From Haematococcus lacustris (Eukaryota; Chlorophyta; Chlorophyceae; Chlamydomonadales; Haematococcaceae), in the NCBI GenBank assembly GCA_030144725.1, contig JASKMD010000003.1:21533501-21597500 (forward strand): 64,000 bases of DNA, given 5' to 3'. The position numbers were made by a program, and so were the translations under genes. Position 1 is the first letter of the stretch, and each line of letters begins with the position of its first letter. Below the pieces are notes generated by a model. The model made no database searches and was not told the DNA's origin. It saw only the letters and a program-made list of their open reading frames with translations. Positions 10,836 through 22,931 of the stretch are shown here, one piece after another.

Positions 10836-13643
10836 TCAATCAAACAAGTCACAGCGTGCTGCTGCTGCCGCCACTGCTGCATCTGCATCTGCTTCTGCTG
10901 CTGCCACTGTCTCTGCTACTGTCCCTGCCCCTGCCTCTGCCCCTACTGTGCCGGGTGCCACTGCCCCTGCCCCTGCCTCTGCCCCTGCTGTGCCGGGTGC
11001 CACAGGCCCAGCCCCTGCCACAGGCCCAGCCCCTGCCACAAGCCCAGCACCTGCCACAGGCCCAGCACCTGCCACAGCCCCTGCTGCCCCTGCTGCCCCT
11101 GCCACAGCTCCTGCTGCCCCCACTGCCTCTGCTGCCACCACTGCCCCTGCCCCTGCCCTTGCCCCTGACACAGCCCCGGCCCCTGCCCTGCCCCTGCCCC
11201 TGTTGCCGCTGTTGCTCCTGACCCTGCTCTGCCTCTGACCCTGCCTTGCCTCTGCTGCTGCCTTTGCCCCTGCCCCTGTTGGCCCTGCCCCTGTCCCTGT
11301 CCCTGCTGCCCCTGCTGCTGCCCCTGTCGCCACTGCTGCCCCTGCTGCCAAGCCTGTCAGTAGCGCAGAGGCGAGCTCCTCTGCCTCTGCCCCTGCTTCT
11401 CTGCCTGCACGCCTCTTCTTGGCTGCAGCTGGTGTGGGGTGAGCTGCATTGGCAGCTGCCTTGCCCCCTTGGCGAGGGGGTGCCGCTGGGCCTGCCTGCT
11501 GCCCTGCACCGCTGGCATCCTGCAGCTCCAGCAACAGCTTCGCCTTGTACTCCACAAGCCGGGTCTTGGTCGTCAACTGCACACAAGTAGGTGGCAATAT
11601 GAAGCTTGGAAGGTTAGGCATGGTATGAGGTATGGTAGGGCATGGTAGGGCATGGTAGGGCATGATAGGGCATGGTAGGGTATGCACGTAAGAAGTCAGC
11701 TACTTGCCTTCCACCAGGATTGGTCCTGGGTGCTTGCCTCCAACAGCAGAGTCTTGGCCTGCGCCTCCGCCGCCTCCTGCACATCATCAAGCAGAGCACA
11801 CATACTCGGCCAACAAGTAAAATCACATACCCCTACCAGCATTGAATCGAGATACTCACAGGGTCCTGCTTGCTGCCGCTTGGGATAGACCTTGCTAGGT
11901 CCCGGGCCACCTCGTCAAACTGGTCATAGAATGTCTGAGACATTGCTTTCCAGGCCTTGGCAGCTTCAGGGTGCTTGCCTTCTGGTGTCTTGTCTGGTTT
12001 CTTCCAGTTCTCTGCGATCAGGGGTGCACGCAATGTCATGGGTTAGTTCCACAGGGTCCTGGTACCTCACCACAGGGTCCTGCTGCACACCTACAGGGTC
12101 CTGGTACCTCACCACAGGGTCCTGCTGCACACCTACAGGGTCCTGGTACCTCACCACAGGGTCCTGCTGCACACCTACAGGGTCCTGGCCCACAGGGTCC
12201 TGGCACCTCACCACAGGGTCCTGTCTCCACTCACCTGAGGCTGCTTTCAGCTGAGCAGCTAAGGGCAGGAATGACTCCATTTCAGTGGGTACCACATCGT
12301 CATTACTGAACGGGGTACCAGCAGCCACCGCTGCTGCCTTGGCTTCCAACAACCGGCCTCCAAACTTTGACTCCCACTCCTCATGTGTCTTCTGGGTCTC
12401 CTCTGCTTTACGAGTTGTCGGCGGCACCCGGGCCAGCTGCTTAGGAGTGCTCGGTCGTCTGACCCAATCGTACGACCTACACGTTCAAGGGTACCAGGTC
12501 GTTGATGACGACCTGTACTAATGATGGGTTGCATGCTATGGGTGCATGATGGGTGGATGCATGCTACCCACTTTTTGAATGCCGCCAGCAACATCCAGTA
12601 GCTCAGCAAATCCAGGTAGGGTGGGTTGGCCTTGGTGAACTCCTTCCAAACGAGGCCGATGATTGCCCGCATGGGGACATTCCACCTGGCCTCCACCGCG
12701 TTGCTGCCCAGTTTGGGGTATTCCCCTGGTACACAGTTGGGGATGGTGTACTGCACAACACACACCAATACTGATTCACTAACATCCACATCAGAGAGGA
12801 AATTAGGTTGGTCACATGGTTACACCATTCATTGCACTATCACCTGGCCCACACAACGCGGGCACCACAGCCGGATGTATTTGGGGGCGAACTTGCCCCA
12901 GAGAGTGGAGGCATCTTCCTGCAAGGATGCATTGGGTATAGATAACCAAGGTGACATGGGCAGTAATGACTTAAGGCTATGGTCAATTGTTGTGTAAACC
13001 CTACACTAACCTCATATTTGCCCAACGCGCTGAAGGGCTTGTCGGCGTTGGGCACATGATCTCTGAACTGAAATCACATGGCAACGATGGGTCATGGTTA
13101 GCAAAGGACATTGAGGCACAGGCAACGTGACCACAGCAAATCAGGCAGCAGAGGCACGCAGCACCATGCTCACCCGCTTGAGGAGGATCTTGCTGAACTC
13201 ATCAGGGACCCGCTTCCCCCCTTTGCGCGTGCGTTTCTTGGCTGGCCCCTGCTTCTGCTTCTCTTCCTCATCCTCCTCGTCCTCCCCCTCCATCTCCTCC
13301 TCGTCCTCCCCCTCATCCTCCTCCCCCTCCCCCACATCCTCCAGGTCCTCCTCCTCTCCCACCCCCTCCCCTTCATCACCAGAAGGGGCAAAAGGCTCAA
13401 GGGGCTGCTCCCTTGGTCGCTGGGCCAAAGGCAATTCCTCGGACTCGTGCCCAGAGTCAGCTGTGCGAGGTGCTGCAACCGTAATCTGCAGCAACGATAG
13501 TTCATGGAGTTAATGAAAGCATGAAGGTGCCTGGCACGGCAATGCATCGCGGCAGGCAGGCGGTATTGATACAAGAATTACTATACCTTCTTGGCGGTGG
13601 GCTTAGTGGCGACGGGCTTCTTGGCGAGCGTGTTGCGGTACAT
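10836..13643 (-). CDS. gene B: acidic putative DNA-binding or accessory protein of the transposon-like block
   Basis: Nine exons on the minus strand: 13643-13587, 13485-13174, 13067-13011, 12918-12844, 12750-12572, 12476-12235, 12011-11860, 11776-11708 and 11576-10836. They sum to 1,884 bp (627 residues) with every phase matching. It starts MYRNTLAKKPVATKP at an ATG. Next are a strongly acidic stretch (GEEEDLEDVGEGEEDEGED), a basic KKRTRKGGKR and a compact segment with LWCPRCVGQ, a CxxC that may bind zinc. A charged helical middle follows, and last a long Gly/Ala/Val tail (GAGPVAGAG repeats) encoded by an 18-bp repeat. The intron after 11708 appears to use a GC donor (AAG/GCAAGT). It is transcribed away from the transposase gene, so a role as an accessory transposition protein is an inference. 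No family is recognised. Confidence 0.7.
12036..12230. repeat. GGGTCCTG minisatellite inside an intron of gene B
   Basis: About eight ACAGGGTCCTG cores with GTACCTCACC and GCACACCT spacers fill most of the 12012-12234 intron. The unit is the same as in the big arrays at 5432 and 18866. Flanking exons remain in phase, so the array appears tolerated by splicing. Confidence 0.9.
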
Positions 13644-13793
13644 TTTAGAGGCTGTTGTTAGGGGCTGGCAAGACGACCACAACACGATGTAGCGGTACTT
13701 ACTCACAAAATTCTCGTCCAAGCCACAGTTAACCAAAAGTCACTTTGTCGGCCAGCAAGCGACGCCGGGTGGGTACACTCACAGCGGGCCGCG
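13644..13793. promoter_or_regulatory. putative bidirectional promoter between genes B and C
   Basis: The ATG of gene B (13643, minus) and the ATG of gene C (13794, plus) are only about 150 bp apart, so both 5' leaders and promoters must lie here or overlap the genes. No TATA box or other element can be named with confidence. Confidence 0.45.
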
Positions 13794-16700
13794 ATGGCCC
13801 AGCGGACACAGTGCGACCATTTGCTCTCCAGGCTTCCCAAGACACAGGCAATCATGGTGAAGACTGCCTATCAATGCCTAGTGTGCGGAGTATCAGGCGG
13901 CATAAAAGGAATGCGCACTCACTGTTCCAAGAGCCATCCCCAGTTCGTGGGAGCCGAAGGCACGAAGGCTTGGGCAGAGTGGCAGGCAATGTCGAAAGCC
14001 CAGTCCCCAAACGCTCAGCAACACACATCGCAGGAGTCGGCAGTAAGATGTCGATTGCTTTTAGTTAGTACGTGCTGACGTACATGTGCGCATGAGCCAG
14101 CTAATGCGTGTACCTCACCGCGGACAATTTGCGCCGCAGGCCACATGTTGTCCGCATGTTGTGACGACATGTGTGCAGGGGAGCTGTGGAGATGGAGGAG
14201 GGGTGGATGAGAACGGGCAAGGAGATGGAGGAGGGGTGGCTGAGGACGGGCAAGGAGGCAGGGACCAGGCAGCCCCAGCGGGACAAGAGGGTGGCAGGAT
14301 TCCAGAGGGTGCATGGAGAGGACAGGGAGGAGGGAACGACCAGCGTGGGAGGGGAGAAGAGGACAACAGGGGGGGACAGCGCGAAGACAGAGAAGAGGGG
14401 GATGTAGGAGGAAGGGGAGGAGTCGACAGAGGAGGGGACGGAGGTGATAGTGATGACAGTGGGAGTGAAGACAGTGATGAGGAAGGGGATGGGTATCCAG
14501 GAGGTCCCGGGGGTCCAGGAGGTCCAGGAGGCCCAGGAGGTCCCGGAGGTCCAGGAGGTCCAGGAGGCCCAGGGGGTCCAGAGGGGGATGAAGGAGGGGG
14601 AGATGGCGCCAGGGCACGTCGAAGCAAGGTGTTCAAGCTTGATGCCAACCTTCAACAACCCGTGTTCAGGTATTTAGAAATAACAGATAATAGTACCACA
14701 AGCAGTGAGTTGTTCAATGTAATTGTTGCTTGTCTTTGTGCATGCCATTACAGGAACTGCCCCTTGACAGGCAAGGACATGATGGACGAGCTGAGCCGGC
14801 TTTTGGACATGAGGCTGACGAAGGAGCAGATGAAGGGGGTGTTGAAGCTGATCCGTAGGCTACTTGCAAACCAGCCAGATCTCAACCTCATCACCAGCTT
14901 CTACCAGCTGATGAGTTTGCAGGGCGTCCAGCACGCAAATGAGTACGAGGTGCATGTGTGCAACGCGGGCAAGGACAACAAGGCCAACAACAAGTACTGT
15001 CCAGGGTTCACCTACCCCAAGATACGACGGTGAGGTCAGGGGAATGGGTGTGGATTAGGCTATGCATGCATGGCGCAATACACATGGTGTTAGTTGGGGT
15101 CAAGGTTGCCTTAATGTGCATGCATGGTAGGTCTGAGTGGCTCGCCCACAAGGATGACAAGTGCTACTACTGCGAGACGCCTCGCTTCCACGTGAACGAC
15201 AGAAAAGGTGAAACCAATCTACATGGGCATGGTCAATTCTCAATGACACTTGTACAGGTATACATGTGTTGTATGCTGTCCCTTGCTTGGTTACAGGGAG
15301 CCCACAGGAGATCACCTTGAAGCCTCGGTGGAGCATGTCTCTGTTCGGCTGGGACACAGTGGTGAAGAACATCATGGAGCGCAAGGACGTGATGACCTGG
15401 TTCAGGCGAGCTCGGGGCGTGGACCCACCTCCTGGCTCTTTCCGGGCAAGTGAGTAGGCATGGGTTGACCATGGCATAGAATTGACGGCTTAGAAAGGTG
15501 ATTAGTACAGTGACATGCACCATACCATGATGTTGTTGTTTGGCAGGCCCTGCATGGCGAGAGATGCAGCCCAAGCTACCAGAGGTTGTGGCCACCTCCC
15601 CCAACACAGCCCACTTCATGATTGGGGTTGACTGGATGACCCTGGGCAAGAACGGCACCTGGTCAGTGGGTGTGATCCTGTTGAGGCTGCTGGATGTGCC
15701 GGCTGAGGTGTGCGGCAAGCGGGCGTGCAGCTCAGTGCTGGCCGTCATCAACGGAGGAAAGCACCAGTCTCACCTGACAGGCTACATGAAAGCCATCTGC
15801 CAGGAAGTCAGCAAGCACATCGAGGGCCCGGGTGACCTGGGTGTGATAGTGGAGCCACACCCAGGCCCAGGTGTTGATGGTGTGGCTCCCGCCCGTGTTG
15901 AGCCTGTCCGCATCCATGGAGTCCCAGTGGTATCAATCGCTGATACCCCAGCCACGTGAGTGAGACAAAGGCCAACAGCTAGCACCTACAAATGATTCCA
16001 CCACCTCCCAGTCCAGTCTATCCCTATACAACTTGTACCCTGCCATGTATCATCCACAAACATATTACAACCATTGAGGAATGAATTGCGTGATTGTGTG
16101 CATGTAGAGCCACTTTGACCAGGGCCATGGGCCACAGCGCCCTGAAGATGTGCTACAACTGCAACATCAGCAAGCCCCCCAACCCCCCTACAGAGAAGGC
16201 GCCCCTTGGCTACGACTCGCCAACGCTGCAGACCCTACCAGGCTCCAACCGGGAGGTATGGAACACTTGACACACTCGACAGCATGTGCTATTGAAAACA
16301 GACCAAGGATCCCTTGGCACACACAATCCATGCTTGCGGTGGCGGACTGCAGGAGTATGTGCTCATCTATGACGTGCGCATGAAGTTCAGCCACGAGCAG
16401 ATCATGGACCGAGGTGCTCCCTTCATCCATGGGTGGTCCCAAGGCGACCCTAGGGTGGTGGGCTGCCACGCCCAGCCCCTCCTGCCCCTGCTGCTCCAAC
16501 ACCTGGACGCCCGGTTGGCCCACCTGGTGCCTGTGTACCACAGCTTCATGTATGGCTTGCTGAAGCACCAGCTGGAGTGGTTCATGAGTGCAGATGGCCT
16601 TCACATTGATGTGCGGCGTGAGATAGTGAAGCGTGGAGCGGCCATCCAATCCCCATCTGACTTGGGACGGGACCTGGGAGACCTTGCCAACCGCACGTAA

Positions 16701-18364
16701 GCCATAAGCATGTAGTGCAGTATGTCATAATCACATCACACTGAACGGAAAGGATGTGGACATCTCAAGGTGCATGTCATGACCACTTATGATTGCACTG
16801 GTGCTCCAATGCCCATGTCATCATGCAGTGGATGGCGCATGGAGGACTACAAGCACTGGTATGTGCACTTCTCACCCATCGTGTTGCGGGGCAACCTTTT
16901 GCCAGAGCCCTACCGTGGGTTGTGGACAGCCTTGGAGGGCGCTATGCTGCACTACTTGACACCAGGTAAATTACAAACAAGCAACTACAGGCACGGTCCC
17001 ATGATGACTAACAAATACATAACAATCCCCCGGTGCATGATGACTAACATATACCTAACAATGAGGATTTGTCTTCCCAATTCAGGCTCGGAGAACAGCG
17101 CCACACCTGAGGGAATGGCGGCAGGCTATGCACATCTGAAGACCTATGCAGCCAGGTTGGAGCGCTGCCGCCGTGATCCTCAGCTCCCAGCTGCACATGG
17201 AGACAACGAGGGCAAGCTGTCTGTGCCTACTGACCAAGTCTGCCCAAATCTCCACACAACGGCCTGCAGGTGAGAGTTTAAACAGTAGCATGCAGGCCAA
17301 CCTTACCCATCAACAATGCATGCATGCTGCAGGCAGACCATGCATAAACATGGTATCATGGCTGTGGTGTGCACAGGCTGTTCATGCAAGAGAGCAATGT
17401 GGGCAGGACATACCTGTTTGGCGAGCTCTGGATCGAGCGTGACCTGCATGACTTGAAGTCCATCACCACCAGCGGCATTCCTGGAGCCCAGCTGGATGCC
17501 CACATAGCCATGCGGGTGGCCGGGCATAACGCCAGCAACAGGCTGCTTGACCGGGCTGAGCCGGAGGCACAGCAGGACTACAAGGCCCGCCTGAAGGACG
17601 AGCTGACCCAGGACGGGCAGCAGGCCCTGCTGCTGGGAGCGGGCAGTGCAGAGTGCCCACTGCAGAACAGCCCGGGTGCCATGATGAGGGGCTGCATGAA
17701 GGCAGTCCAGGATCTGCAGAACAGCGACGAGGCCACCCCATGGCGCCCATGGCACGTCAAGCAGGTGTTCGGTGAGGTCTTAACCCAAGGGGAGGCAGAG
17801 GAGGAGGCCAAGGAGGATCAACGGGTCGCTGACCCTGCACCCCCGTACCCAGTGCGGTACTACCAGCGAGCAGACTGCAATGGCACCATTGTGTTCAGCA
17901 GTGTTTACAAACGCCCCTCAACCCGCAACAACACCTGGGTCAGCATCCCGTTCGAGCTCGATGACGACAAGTGGGCCATTTGGGCTGGCCATGTGCAGTT
18001 CTGGGTTCGTTTGGAGCACCCCAAGCTGCCTGGGGTGTTCCTACGCCTAGCAGTCAGCCGCATCTACTTGACACGCCCTACATCCCACCCCTCATGTTTG
18101 GCAGCAACAGGTCAGGCTGTTCCCAGGCCACATCAGGCAGCAGGAGCTGGAGCAGCGGCTAACGCAGGAGGCCAGGGGGGAGAGCCACCAGGAGACGGGA
18201 ATGCAGAAGGGGCTGCTGGGCCCAGCGGTATAGGTGGACCACAGCAGCACAGGTCAGCAAAGCGTGGGGTGGTGCAGGCAGCAGCGGAGGCAGCCAGCAC
18301 AGGTGGCACCAGGAAGTCCCAGACACTCGTGCAAATTAAGGCCTGGCTGGCTTGGAAAACCTGA
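13794..18364 (+). CDS. gene C: tnp2/Transposase_21-like (CACTA or Plavaka type) DNA transposase
   Basis: Eleven exons: 13794-14042, 14179-14669, 14754-15029, 15131-15207, 15297-15449, 15547-15955, 16108-16255, 16302-16696, 16829-16965, 17086-17269 and 17377-18364. They total 3,507 bp (1,168 residues) with all phases matching. Residues 28-48 form a C2H2 finger (C28, C31, H43, H48). Then come an acidic Gly-rich linker with PGG repeats and a CYYC zinc pair. The transposase core has FMIGVDW (D444), ADTPAT followed by GHSALKMCYNC (D548) and VYHSFMYGLLKHQLEW. It continues with YKHWYVHFSPIVLRGNLLPE and CPNLHTTACRLF..ELWIERDLH. This order matches tnp2-type transposases. The acidic residue usually found just before the conserved MHN-type His is not evident (PVYHSF). 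The last 13 or so codons come from repeat B, so the original C-terminus is cut. Confidence 0.8.
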
Positions 18365-18868
18365 GAGTTGAGGTCTGAGACTTGGTATGTGGGCTGCTGT
18401 GACCTAGGGGATGACAAGACTCTCTTGGGCCAAAGTGTAATTCTCACTCGGTGTCGAGTTGCTGGGCCAGGTGTGGGGCTGTGACCCTGATTTTGGCTAA
18501 GGGAGTTGGCACCGTGTGACCAAAGTGACTTTTCATGAAATGTGAGTATGAGAGGTTGTAAAGGGTGGTTACAGCTGCCCAACCTAGTAGGTGGCATGCA
18601 AAACGTCCAAGCCAGTGATGAGCTATGGCCCGTGTCCTAGGACCCTGCACCGGGTCCTAGCGTCACCATGGTCGTAGGACCCTGTACAGGGTCCTGTGTA
18701 CCTGATGAGTGTAGATGTTTTAATCATTCCTTGCATCCCTATGTCATAGAACCATGTTAGGATTCCTACATAGCTTGTGGTTGGTCCTGCTGACCCCGTT
18801 TGGATGCTTTTGACCATGTGTGCCAGGACCCTGTACAGGGTCCTACGATGAGTGCCTTTCCACACAGG
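18324..18868 (+). repeat. CACTCG-terminated repeat B, copy 2
   Basis: It starts CACTCGTGCAAATTAAGGCC directly inside the 3' end of the transposase reading frame and is a near-perfect copy of 4888-5430, in the same orientation, 13.4 kb away. It contains two GGACCCTGTACAGGGTCC palindromes (about 18677 and 18828). The sharp junction with coding sequence supports base 18324 as a true element end. Confidence 0.8.
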
Positions 18869-20640
18869 GTCCTGGCACCACACCACAGGGTTCTGGCTCA
18901 CAGGGTCCTGGCACCTCACCACAGGGTTCTGGCACCACAGGGTCCTGGTACCTCACCACAGGGTCCTGCTGCACACCTACAGGGTCCTGGCACCTGACCA
19001 CAGGGTTCTGGCACACAGGGTCCTGGCACCACACCACAGGGTTCTGGCACCACAGGGTCCTGGCACCACACCACAGGGTCCTGGCACCACACCACAGGGT
19101 CCTGGCCCACAGGGTCCTGGCACCTCACCACAGGGTCCTGGCACCACAGGGTCCTGGCACCTCACCACAGGGTCCTGGCACCACACCACAGGGTCCGGCC
19201 CACAGGGTCCTGGCACCTCACCACAGGGTCCTGGCACCACAGGGTCCTGGCACCTCACCACAGGGTCCTGGCACCACACCACAGGGTCCTGGCCCTCAGG
19301 GTCCTGGTACCACACCACAGGGTCCTGGAACCACAGGGTCCTGGTCCCTCACCACAGGGTCCTGGCTCACAGGGTCCTGGCACCACACCACAGGGTTCTG
19401 GCACCACAGGGTCCTGGTACCTCACCACAGGGTCCTGCTGCACACCTACAGGGTCCTGGCACCTGACCACAGGGTTCTGGCACACAGGGTCCTGGCACCA
19501 CACCACAGGGTTCTGGCACCACAGGGTCCTGGCACCACACCACAGGGTCCTGGCACCACACCACAGGGTCCTGGCCCACAGGGTCCTGGTACCACACCAC
19601 AGGGTCCTGATACCACAGGGTCCTGGCACCACACCACAGGGTCCTGGCACCTCACCACAGGGTCCTGGCCCACAGGGTCCTGGTACCACACCACAGGGTC
19701 CTGATACCACAGGGTCCTGGCTCTTCACCACAGGGTCCTGGCACCTCACCACAGGGTCCTGGCCCACAGGGTCCTGGTACCACACCACAGGGTCCTGATA
19801 CCACAGGGTCCTGGCACCTCACCACAGGGTCCTGGCCCACAGGGTCCTGGTACCACACCACAGGGTCCTGATACCACAGGGTCCTGGCACCACACCACAG
19901 GGTCCTGGCACCACACCACAGGGTCCTGGCCCACCCCACAGGGTCCTGGCACCACACCACAGGGTCCTGGCACCACACCACAGGGTTCTGGCTCACAGGG
20001 TCCTGGCACCTCACCACAGGGTTCTGGCACCACAGGGTCCTGGTACCTCACCACAGGGTCCTGCTGCACACCTACAGGGTCCTGGCACCTGACCACAGGG
20101 TTCTGGCACACAGGGTCCTGACACCACACCACAGGGTTCTGGCACCACAGGGTCCTGGCACCACACCACAGGGTCCTGGCACCACACCACAGGGTCCTGG
20201 CCCACAGGGTCCTGGCACCTCACCACAGGGTCCTGGAACCACAGGGTCCTGGCACCTCACCACAGGGTCCTGGCACCACACCACAGGGTCCTGGCCCACA
20301 GGGTCCTGGCACCTCACCACAGGGTCCTGGCACCACAGGGTCCTGGCACCTCACCACAGGGTCCTGGCACCACACCACAGGGTCCTGGCCCACAGGGTCC
20401 TGGCTACCACACCACAGGGTCCTGATACCACAGGGTCCTGGCACCACACCACAGGGTCCTGGCACCTCACCACAGGGTCCTGGCCCACAGGGTCCTGGTA
20501 CCACACCACAGGGTCCTGATACCACAGGGTCCTGGCACCTCACCACAGGGTCCTGGCCCACAGGGTCCTGGTACCACACCACAGGGTCCTGATCACCACA
20601 GGGTCCTGGCACCACACCACAGGGTCCTGCGCCCACACCC
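18866..20640 (+). repeat. GGGTCCTG minisatellite array following repeat B copy 2
   Basis: Dozens of CACAGGGTCCTGGCACC units with spacers GCACCACAC, GCCC, GATAC and GCACCTCAC. Higher-order blocks of several units recur (for example around 18990, 19480 and 20080), showing segmental duplication inside the array. Long frames in all registers come from the stop-free unit. Confidence 0.95.
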
Positions 20641-20812
20641 ACAGGGTCCTGCGTCACACCCGTGGGTGTGACGCAGGACCCTGTGGGTGTGACGCAGGAC
20701 CCTGTGGGCCAGGACCCTGTGGTGTGTGCCAGGACCCTGTGGGTGTGCAGCAGGACCCTGTGGGTGTGTGCCAGGACCCTGTGGTTGTGACGCAGGACCC
20801 TTTGCAACAGGG
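20625..20812. repeat. orientation switch of the minisatellite with a long hairpin
   Basis: Plus-oriented units up to about 20660 (CAGGGTCCTGCGTCACACCC) are followed at once by their reverse complement (GGGTGTGACGCAGGACCCTG), and the array continues inverted to about 20812. The junction is a near-perfect inverted repeat with an arm of more than 20 bp. Confidence 0.9.
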
Positions 20813-20825
20813 TCAACTGTGGCTC

Positions 20826-20945
20826 ACGATTTCAGGGCTGAAATTAGATATGTGGGCTGCTATGACTTTGAGGAGTACAAGTCTCTCTCAGGCCAAAGTG
20901 TAAATCTCAGTCGTTGGGGAGTTGCTGGACCATCATGTGGCATGG
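20826..20945 (+). repeat. degenerate internal fragment of repeat B
   Basis: GATATGTGGGCTGCTATGAC, GGCCAAAGTGTAAATCTCAG and GAGTTGCTGGACC line up in order with the interior of repeat B (4950-5035 and 18385-18470) but are clearly older. The CACTCG terminus is missing. Confidence 0.6.
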
Positions 20946-21860
20946 AAAACATCAAGTTGCATGGAGGCTTGCATGGGGGGTTCGCAAAAGAACCGTGAAG
21001 GAAGCAAAGGAATCGCGAAGGGCATCTTGACTGCCCCGCCAAGCTCGCATGCTGCATAATGGCAGCCAGGAGCAGCCAGGAGCAGCGAACAGGACATCGT
21101 CGCGAGAAGGGTAGCCACGAGCTAGACAGCCATCTCTAGCCAGGAGCCTTACAGCATTCGCGACCAGCCATAGCAATCATGTCAGGCGATAGGATCAAGA
21201 GGCAGCACTGTACACAGCACACGCATATCGCAGGAGCTAGCAGCCAGGAGCAGCCAGGAGCAGCCAGGAGCAAATCGCAGCCTCATTCGTAGAAGACATC
21301 GCAAACGCAATACGCAAAAGAGGCATAGTGATGTTAGCGATGTAGCCATGCCAGCCAGCCATCGCCAGCTAGCAGCCTCACAACATAGCATATCGCAGCC
21401 AAATGCAAGCTATTGGCAGCATGCAGCCTCATCGCAACCGCGACCAGGTCGAGCGAAAGGAGCAGAAAGCGCAGCGAGATAGAGAGCAGAAGGTGCAGGA
21501 AGGCTCATGTGGCGTGGCTTGCTTGCAGGTGGAGCGCCAAGAACCCGAAACAAGATGAACATGGCACAGCTAAGAGGACAGTCAAGAGCTAGGAGCCAGG
21601 AAGTGCAGCCATTGGAAGCAGTAAGGCGGCGCAGCTAGGAGCAGCCAGGAGCAGTTAGAAGCTGTAGCGATGAGCGGCAATGATGAGCGGCACCGATGAA
21701 AGGCAATCATGAGCAGCACCCTCCCATTTTCCCCCATCACACACTCCACTCTACAAATGGTGAGTGGCTTGCTGTGGCAAATGTGTGGCTCCATGTACCC
21801 AGTCTGACTACTAGCATGCCCTTGGTAACTGCAGGTTCTTCTGGTCACACCCATCCCCCT
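20946..21860. repeat. AGGAGCAGCC-rich repetitive DNA
   Basis: GGAGCAGCCAGGAGCAG motifs repeat irregularly (about 21060-21275 and 21590-21660). The part from 21590 to about 21800 resembles 39850-40060 (GGTGCAGCCAACGGAAGCAG and following). No gene is recognisable. Confidence 0.6.
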
Positions 21861-22660
21861 TTTCCACTACCAATACCACCTCCACCAGCACCTCCCCTCC
21901 CCCTTTCCTTTCTTTATAAACCCACTTCCCCCTTCCCCGTCACCTCTCCCCAGACATCCCGGCAGCCAGGAGAAAGCCCACCCCACCCACCCTCTTTCCA
22001 CCACCACCACCACCACCACCACCACCTCCCTTCCCCCTCTCTCTCCCTCTCCCCTCCCATACTCCCATGCTCCCATACTCCCAAGCCTCCCTTCCCCTCT
22101 CCTACCCTTCGATTGACGTGGCATCGCAGCCCCCACCTCACCCTACCTTCCCTTCCCTACACCCTATACTCCTCATCGCAATCCCACCCCACTGACGCAT
22201 GGGAGATGTTGCCTGGTGATATGGTAAGGCCACGGTGATAGCTAACACAGTGCCCAGCCTGGTCACCCTACCGCACGTGCACGCCCCTTGGTTGCAGGTC
22301 TGATGGGCACCTCCCCTCCACTCTCCCTACACAACCAACCCCTCCCAATTCATCCTCCCCAGCCCCCGCCCCCGCCCCCGCTCCCTCCCCCGCCCCCACC
22401 CAGGCCCATGCCCCCAACCCAGGCCCCCACCCAGCCCAACCCAGGCCCCCACCCAGCCCAAATCATGCCCCCAACCCACCCCCGCCCCGCCTCCCCCCCT
22501 CCCGCCTCCCTGCCTCCCCGCCTCCCGCCTCCCGCCTCCCGCCTCCCGCCTCCCGCCTCCCGCCTCCCGCCTCCCGCCTCCCCGCCTCCCGCCTTCCACA
22601 TCTCCCCCCCCCTCCCCCTCCCACCCCCTTCCCAGCAGCATTCATCAAGCCGCCAAAAGG
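21861..22660. repeat. C/T-rich low-complexity tract
   Basis: This pyrimidine-rich stretch includes a CCA trinucleotide run (about 21998-22026) and a heptamer CCTCCCG array (about 22497-22590). Proline-rich frames here are compositional. No exon borders with matching phases were found. Confidence 0.7.
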
Positions 22661-22931
22661 TAGGTAGGTGCTACAGTGCCCCTACTATATCTGCTGCTGC
22701 TACTGCTCCTGCAACTGCTGCCCCCCTGTTGCTGCTGCCCCCCTGCTGCCGCTGCCGCTGCCCCTCTGCTGCGGCTGCTGCCCCCCTGCATAGGCTGCTG
22801 CAACCATGTCTCCATGCTTGCTAGCAGTGTGACAACAGCCTTGACCATGAGCATCACATGTGTAGTATGCTTGGTAATTACAGGCAAGGCTGCAACGGCG
22901 TAGAGCTGCAGCCAGAAGCAGCGAGGAGCAG

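Noticed and set aside
14115..14658. Minus-strand Pro/Ser-rich ORFs opposite the transposase linker
   Set aside because: They are the antisense of the Gly-rich PGG linker of gene C, whose exons are phase-consistent.
4888..18868. LTR retrotransposon with repeat B as LTRs
   Set aside because: No reverse transcriptase, integrase or gag-like domain lies between the copies, there are three genes on both strands, and the ends are CACT-type rather than TG...CA.
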